The notes under the pieces were generated by a model, which ran no database searches, was not told the DNA's origin, and saw nothing but the letters and a program-made list of their open reading frames with translations. The position numbers and the translations under genes are program-made. This document shows, piece by piece, positions 58,733-64,000 of a stretch of DNA of 64,000 nt. Origin of the DNA: Rutpela maculata (Eukaryota > Arthropoda > Insecta > Coleoptera > Cerambycidae); the NCBI GenBank assembly GCA_936432065.2, contig OW386285.2:184202301-184266300 (forward strand), read 5' to 3'. Position 1 is the stretch's first letter. Every line of letters starts with the position of its first letter.

Positions 58733-59392
58733 CACATCCAGTGGAAGTATAGTAACGACAAAAATTTTTAAAAAAATGTTTATTGTTCAAATAGGCTTAA
58801 AATGTCATGGAACGTCGAGATTTTAAGTTTGAGCGAAAAAAAAGTTCTCTCTGTCGGTCTGTCTGTAACTTTCTTTGTGCGCACGTTTACTCTGGAACCG
58901 TTTAAGATATTGACTTGAAATTTGGTACACGTATGTACTTTAACGAGTTCTAAAACTAGATTATATTTTCATCTTGTTCCGTCCAAGGGTTGGGGGGTAA
59001 ATTGGTGTAAATTTGGGGTAAATGGGTAAATCAAGCAGGTAAGAGTTCATAAAATTGGTATTTAGTATATATAAGAGAAGCTAAGGTCTCAAAAAAAATT
59101 TTGGCATTAGACACCCCCATCCCATTATTAAAAGGGATGAAAAAAAATGTAATTTAGAGTATGTGCAAGAACAAGAAACCTCAAAATATTTTTTTACTTC
59201 ATCCACCCCCACTACCACCCCCACCCCACTACCCATGTGGGGTGTCATTTTATGGGTTTTTGGGGTAGAGGATTTCAAATATTATATTATTAAAATTTAT
59301 GGAACTTATTTCCAAATACAAAGTTTTTTCGTTGTGAGTGACTTCGATAGAGAATCTGGATGTGGAAGTAGTGATTCCTTGGGCAGCGATTT
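58733..59392 (+). repeat. Family-D repeat, left arm of palindrome E
   Basis: Starts TTCACATCCAGTGGAAGTAT, ends GATTCCTTGGGCAGCGATTT. Confidence 0.85.
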
Positions 59393-60077
59393 TTTAAGGT
59401 TAAAACTGACCAAACATTAAACTTAAAGTGATTTTAACACACATGCCGACCAAGTATATCATTTCCGTAGTATTTTCACGCGCTGAACACGATAAAAATA
59501 GTTAAATTTATTTTTGACATTCAGATTTCAATAAAAATTCATTTTTTTGTAGAAAACTGGCCAAAAAATAAGTTTAAACAAAGAATCAGGTTTCGTCAAT
59601 TTTTGGGATACTTATTACCAAAAATTTTACTTTTCTCAGATACCTGAAGGTCAGGGATAAATTTTGGGACCACTATTGTTTCAGTGTCTCAAAATACTAT
59701 AGAAATGATATATCTGGCGAAAATTTCGGAAAAAAATCAGTTTATGGCCCATTTTCGGGAAATTTTTCTACAAATAGATTGTATTTTCATAGGAATCTAA
59801 AGGTCACGGGTAAGTTTTACTAATTTCAACTTGTTCAACGGATAAAATACTACCAGTATGATATATCTGGTCAATATATAAGAGAAATCACTTTAATCAC
59901 TTTTTTTTGGCCAGTTTTCTACAAAAAAATGGATTTTTTTTTGAAATCTGAATGTCAAAAATAAATTTCACTATTTTTATCGTGTTCAGCGCGTGCAAAT
60001 ACTACGGAAATGATATACTTGGTCGGCATGTATGTTAAAATCACTTTAAGTTTAATGTTTGGCCAGTTTTAACCTTA

Positions 60078-60755
60078 AAAAACCGCTGCCCAAGGAATCA
60101 CTACTTCCACATCCAGATTCTCTATCGAAGTCACTCACAACGAAAAAATTTTGTATTTGGGAATAAGTTCCATAAACTTTAATAATATAAAACCCATAAA
60201 ACGATACCCCACATAGGTAGTGGGGTGGGGGTGGTAATAGGGGGTGGTAGTGGGGGTGGATGAAGTAAAAAAATATTTTGAGGTTTCTGGTTATTGTAAA
60301 TACACTAAATCACATTTTTTTCATCCCCTTTAATAATGGCACCTCATTATCTGTGGTAATGGAGGTGGCTAATGCCAAAATTTTTTTTGAGACCTTAGCT
60401 TCTCTTATATACACTAAATACCAATTTTATGAACTCTTACCTGCTTGATTTACCCATTTACTCCAAATTTACCCCAATTTACCCCCCAACCTTTGGACGG
60501 AAAAAGATGAAAATATAATCTAGTTCCAGAACTCGTTAAAGTACATATATGTACCAAATTTCAAGTCAACATCTTAAACGGTTCCAGAATAAACGTTCGC
60601 ACAAAAAAGTTACAGACAGACCGACAGACAGAAATTATTTTCGCTCAGACTTAAAATCTCGACGTTTTATGACATTTTAAGCCTATTTGAACAATAAAAA
60701 ATTTTTAAAATTTCTTTGTTGTTACTATACTTTCACTGGATGTGGAAGTAATTGC
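60078..60755 (-). repeat. Family-D repeat, right arm of palindrome E
   Basis: Starts AAAAACCGCTGCCCAAGGAA, ends TACTTTCACTGGATGTGGAA. Confidence 0.85.
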
Positions 60756-60907
60756 GATTATCTCCGAAATTTGCCCTTAAGTCATATATTTTGACTACGG
60801 CATCGTGTTCAGCGCCCGAAAATTCTTCGGAAATGATGTCGGTCTCTTGAACTTTTTTTTTGTGTGCCTGTGTTATTATTTTTATTAGTGCAAGCATATA
60901 AAATATA

Positions 60908-62129
60908 ATCAATAAAAGAAAATATTAAATGTTTGCTTGCCATACTTAAAAGGAAACTTTGTGCTTTATAGTACGTCGGGTACATGGCTATATATAAGCC
61001 AAAAAGCTGCACTTTTTGATTGGGATGTGCCACTTTCTGTGGTCATAGTTGATGCCAAAAGGTAACTTTCCCTATAGGGAGCCACTTTAAAATCCGTCCA
61101 GAACACCAAAATGGCGGCCATTAAAAATGTCCGCCATTAGATACACTAAATGTTTTTGTATCTCAGCTCCTAATGGTTCGATTTCTATTTTCTTTTTTGT
61201 TTGAAAGCTCTTGTAAAGAGGACACTTTTGTTCCTATACATTTATCTCTACACATTAGGGGTTCCCCGCAATTTAAAAAAATATATATTTTTTAATTTTT
61301 AAAGAAGTATCCGTCTTTGCACAGTGGGACAAACTGAATCTGAAAACTTATTTCATATAATGCAACTTTCAATTGATGTTAACTTGGGACAGCCGGTACG
61401 TAGTAGAGGTCATTGTAATAACTTTTTTAAAATTAAGCCTATAAGTATAGTGACAGTGAAATAAAATTAAATAAAAAGTTATAAATACTTCAAAGAGAAC
61501 TTCATGCTTTGTTGTTATTCGATGGCAATCAATTTTTGCTCATATTTTTGTACCCATATACTCGGAAACACAAACTTGCTGTCGCAAGATAAGTACAGTT
61601 TCAAAAGAAAAATTGCAGCAAGGGATTCTTTTACTATTATACCTAATGTTACTGTACTATTAAAACAATTTGTTTTATATATCTCTGTTAGGTAAATGAA
61701 CGTAATTTCATTTCTACCTCTTTGCATCTTTTTATTCTAATGTGAATGAGGCAATACTTTAAAAGTGGAAAACAAAAAATGAGGACAAATTCAAAATATT
61801 TAAATACTTATAGGCCTACCACGGAGTAATTACATTATCAGTTATTAATAATTAATGTCTATTTGTATAAAAAAATAACCTAATATTTTATTAGGTTCTT
61901 TAATATATCTTCAAATTCATAACAATGAATAATAAAAAACGTAACTGTTATATTATTTTGGAGTTCAAAGAATGAATATATTTCCTTTATTAGCTGGCCC
62001 TCCAGTAGCGTCTCTACTGTAAACAGTAATGATAGTGGTGAAGTATAGCAAGTACTCCTAACCATATAATATTGTGCTTCTTGACGATGCATTCATCAAA
62101 GAAATATATATTATAAAAATATAACTTAC
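60908..62129. other. Gene-free interval
   Basis: No open frame with motifs. GGGACAGCCG occurs at 61386 and also at about 38391, hinting at a dispersed repeat. Confidence 0.4.
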
Positions 62130-62414
62130 TGAGGCCCGATTATATTGGCAACATCGCTGGGACGGGACGAACGCTAACTATATTCTTATATACAGCGGGC
62201 TTTTAAACGATCAGTAAATATATCCGGGCTCTGAAATATGCCATGTTTATATAATTGAAAGAAAAATAATAATTAGCTACCTCTAGTGGCTTCCTGTTAG
62301 AAAAGATGCATAACAATCGCCATATTTAATAAATTTGTTAATTTATACACTCGGGAAATGCCGGGCTTATGAACGACCTATTGATATATCGGGCTACACA
62401 ATGTACCGTCTATA

Positions 62415-62415
<1 letters not shown>

Positions 62416-62470
<55 letters not shown>
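62416..62470. repeat. (TA)n microsatellite
   Basis: About 27 TA units. Confidence 0.95.
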
Positions 62471-62477
<7 letters not shown>

Positions 62478-62526
62478 AGTTGGCATCCCACAATGTAAAA
62501 TTTTAGGTTCAGTTGGCATCCACGAG

Positions 62527-62559
62527 TCAGATGGCATCCGGTATTCGGATGCCATCTGA
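62527..62559. repeat. Perfect 14-bp hairpin
   Basis: TCAGATGGCATCCG (62527-62540), loop GTATT, perfect complement 62546-62559. It is built from the locus motif GGCATCC. Confidence 0.95.
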
Positions 62560-62971
62560 CCTGCTGGAGATATTAACGCAGGGGCATCGTAGATGTCGTC
62601 TTATGCCATTAAAACTTATTTTAAGTTGGAGGTCAAGTGACCCATTTTAACACCCTAGCGAATATTTTAGTTCAGCGGTTTGTTACTAGCTGCCGTGCCT
62701 GTCGCTCGAAAAATATTCATTTTGAATACCTGCTGGCCACAGAAGCGGTTTAGATGGCATCTAGTCAGCTGGCAACACCGTGGAAGTAGGTTATTATATA
62801 CCACATGTTGATCCAGATGTTTTAGTTTGCTCGAATATATTACTACTAGGAAAAGTAAACTTAGTGGAGACAATTCGTGTAACTGTTAAAATGAGGACGG
62901 AATTTGTACCTCTTGATTGTAAACAACTTTTGTTAAGGATGGTTCAGCAAGGCTATAAGTAAAATAGTGTT

Positions 62972-62993
62972 CTGTAGTTTAATTAAACTACAG
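62972..62993. repeat. 22-bp perfect palindrome
   Basis: CTGTAGTTTAA followed by its exact complement, no loop. Confidence 0.9.
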
Positions 62994-63083
62994 AAGTAAG
63001 AGAAAAGTTATTAGCAAAAATATTTTAGATACGTGATAAACTACAAAATTATGTTAATGTAAAAGAATCTTATTTAGTCTAAT

Positions 63084-64000
63084 TCACAAGTTCAAACACG
63101 TGTTAATTCTTGAAAAAGCTTGTAAAAATATAAGTGATTCGGAATGACGTCTAGAAAAATGTGCAAAAGTTATAAACAAATTAAGATTGAAAAAAATGAC
63201 GAGTTTCGTTTTTTACAAATAACTCGAAAACTATTAATAATTGAGAAATTAAAAAAAGAGGTTCTTAAAGAGGAAGAAATTTCCAATAAAAAAGTCTGGA
63301 CTTCTGGAACTCTATCTCTACTATTAATAACTTTAATTTAATGTTGAAAATGGGGCTTCGCACGGCGAACGCTAAACCGTTACGATACTCTGAAACCGAT
63401 CGTAAGAAGCAAAACAATTTCTTTATATTGTCAAGTATTAATATAATTTTTTTTTAAATTGCGTTATTATTTAGACACTTAAAGGAACAATATCCCTTTG
63501 GAAAAATTTTATTTACCGATTTTTCATAAAATGAGCTCGTTGTTAATTACCAATTTTTTTTTTGAGTTTACGTTTATGTTCAAGTCGGCAAATTGTTAAA
63601 CAAAAGCCACTAAAATTATTTCGCTTCGTGAGGACCTTATGTCAACTATATTTTATGAGATTATGACATTGCGATGTTTTTAATTGTTACAGTCTATTAG
63701 TTATTAATTATTTAAGCTAACTAATTTAAGAAACTAAGAAATTAAATAGAGGTTGAAAATTTTTTTTTATTAATTTTAAAATTATTATTATTATTACTGT
63801 TTTTATATTCAAAAATACTATAAAATTATATAAACTTTAAATTTTTAGTGCTATTTGTTTAAACAAATTTTATAAAGAAATAGATAAATTACATATTTTT
63901 GAAAAAAAAAATTGTTCTTAAAACATTTTTTTAATTGTTTATAATTATTTTTTCCCGTTTTTCTTCATTTGAACAAATTATTAAGAAAAAAAATATTCTT
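63084..64000 (+). mobile_element. Foldback element C, copy 3 (left part, runs off the window)
   Basis: Starts near TCTAATTCACAAGTTCAAAC; includes ACACGTGTTAATTCTTG, GGAATGACGTCTAGAAAAAT (63140) and later TGTTTAAACAAATTTTATAA as in copies 1 and 2. The short coding-like frame at 63144-63341 is part of this repeat, not a gene. Confidence 0.8.

Larger units (their letters stand above)
58563..60907. mobile_element. Palindrome E (~2.35 kb) with a family-D repeat in each arm
   Basis: Outer arms: ATATTTTATATACTTGCACT (58563) with AGTGCAAGCATATAAAATAT (60889); TTTTCGGGCGCTGAACACGA (about 58654) with TCGTGTTCAGCGCCCGAAAA (about 60803). Inner arms: AACTTAAAGTGATTTTAACA (59419) with TGTTAAAATCACTTTAAGTT (about 60034). 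Axis near 59735. No coding sequence. Confidence 0.85.
62130..62800. repeat. CGGGCTT / GGCATCC motif clusters around a (TA)n tract
   Basis: Upstream: GGCCCGATT (62132), GCGGGCTTTTAA (62198), CCGGGCTCTGAA (62225), CCGGGCTTATGA (62360), TCGGGCTACACA (62390). Then (TA)n at 62416-62470. Downstream: TTGGCATCCCAC (62480), TTGGCATCCACG (62512), a perfect hairpin (62527-62559), GATGGCATCTAG (62753) and CAGCTGGCAACA (62766). Confidence 0.65.

Noticed and set aside
62780..62962. 60-residue frame with plausible amino-acid composition
   Set aside because: No recognisable family and no convincing splice or start context; too short to support.
63144..63341. Lys/Glu-rich 65-residue frame at the right edge
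   Set aside because: Part of foldback element C; the same stretch in copies 1 and 2 is not open.

Overview
This is AT-rich eukaryotic DNA, most likely from an insect. Evidence for this: a spliced exon with a canonical acceptor and donor, tRNA-derived SINEs, APE-type and RLE-type non-LTR retrotransposons, a DUF4817/DDE mariner-like transposon and a Polinton/Maverick fragment. The species cannot be fixed from sequence alone. No bacterial features (operons, Shine-Dalgarno sites) are present.

The only convincing host coding sequence is one 236-bp exon at 12010-12245 (+), which encodes an HR1 repeat very like the second HR1 repeat of protein kinase N (Pkn). Much of the window is therefore probably intron of, or sequence next to, a Pkn gene read left to right. 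A mariner with long terminal inverted repeats sits only 45 bp upstream of the exon.

Layout. 1-7.3 kb: three non-LTR retrotransposon pieces (one + strand tail, two decayed - strand CR1/jockey-like elements). 9.6-12.0 kb: complete 2,368-bp mariner-like element, transposase broken by one in-frame stop. 12.0-12.25 kb: Pkn exon. 12.3-14.2 kb: SINE piece, a TIR element, a (TA)n tract and a hairpin. 14.24-32.36 kb: giant inverted repeat with about 6.5-kb arms around a (AT)n centre; the left arm carries a SINE, a mariner-like transposase relic and a 4.84-kb insertion which itself contains a 1,717-bp hAT-like element holding a smaller repeat (family D), and the right arm carries its own family-D insertion. 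34.5-38.0 kb: a second nested palindrome. 39.4-44 kb: more family-D repeats and a second full-length hAT-like copy with its own 8-bp target duplication. 44.5-51.4 kb: foldback family C, one copy interrupted by a family-B element. 51.85-56.4 kb: remnant of a Polinton/Maverick: a frameshifted Polinton-type protein gene, an intact integrase with chromodomain, a Dong/R4-like RLE retrotransposon in a (TAA)n tract, and, facing the integrase, a small OB-like gene and a 75-residue gene resembling the PP1-binding core of GADD34/PPP1R15. 56.5-64 kb: more family-D, G, E and C inverted-repeat elements and a motif-rich (TA)n locus.

The most interesting item is the GADD34/PPP1R15-like ORF beside a Polinton integrase: it suggests that this virus-like element carried a gene that counteracts eIF2-alpha phosphorylation. 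Second are (TA)n tracts surrounded by locus-specific short words in both orientations with near-perfect hairpins. Third is the abundance of large foldback elements, whose empty and filled sites give a relative history of insertions.
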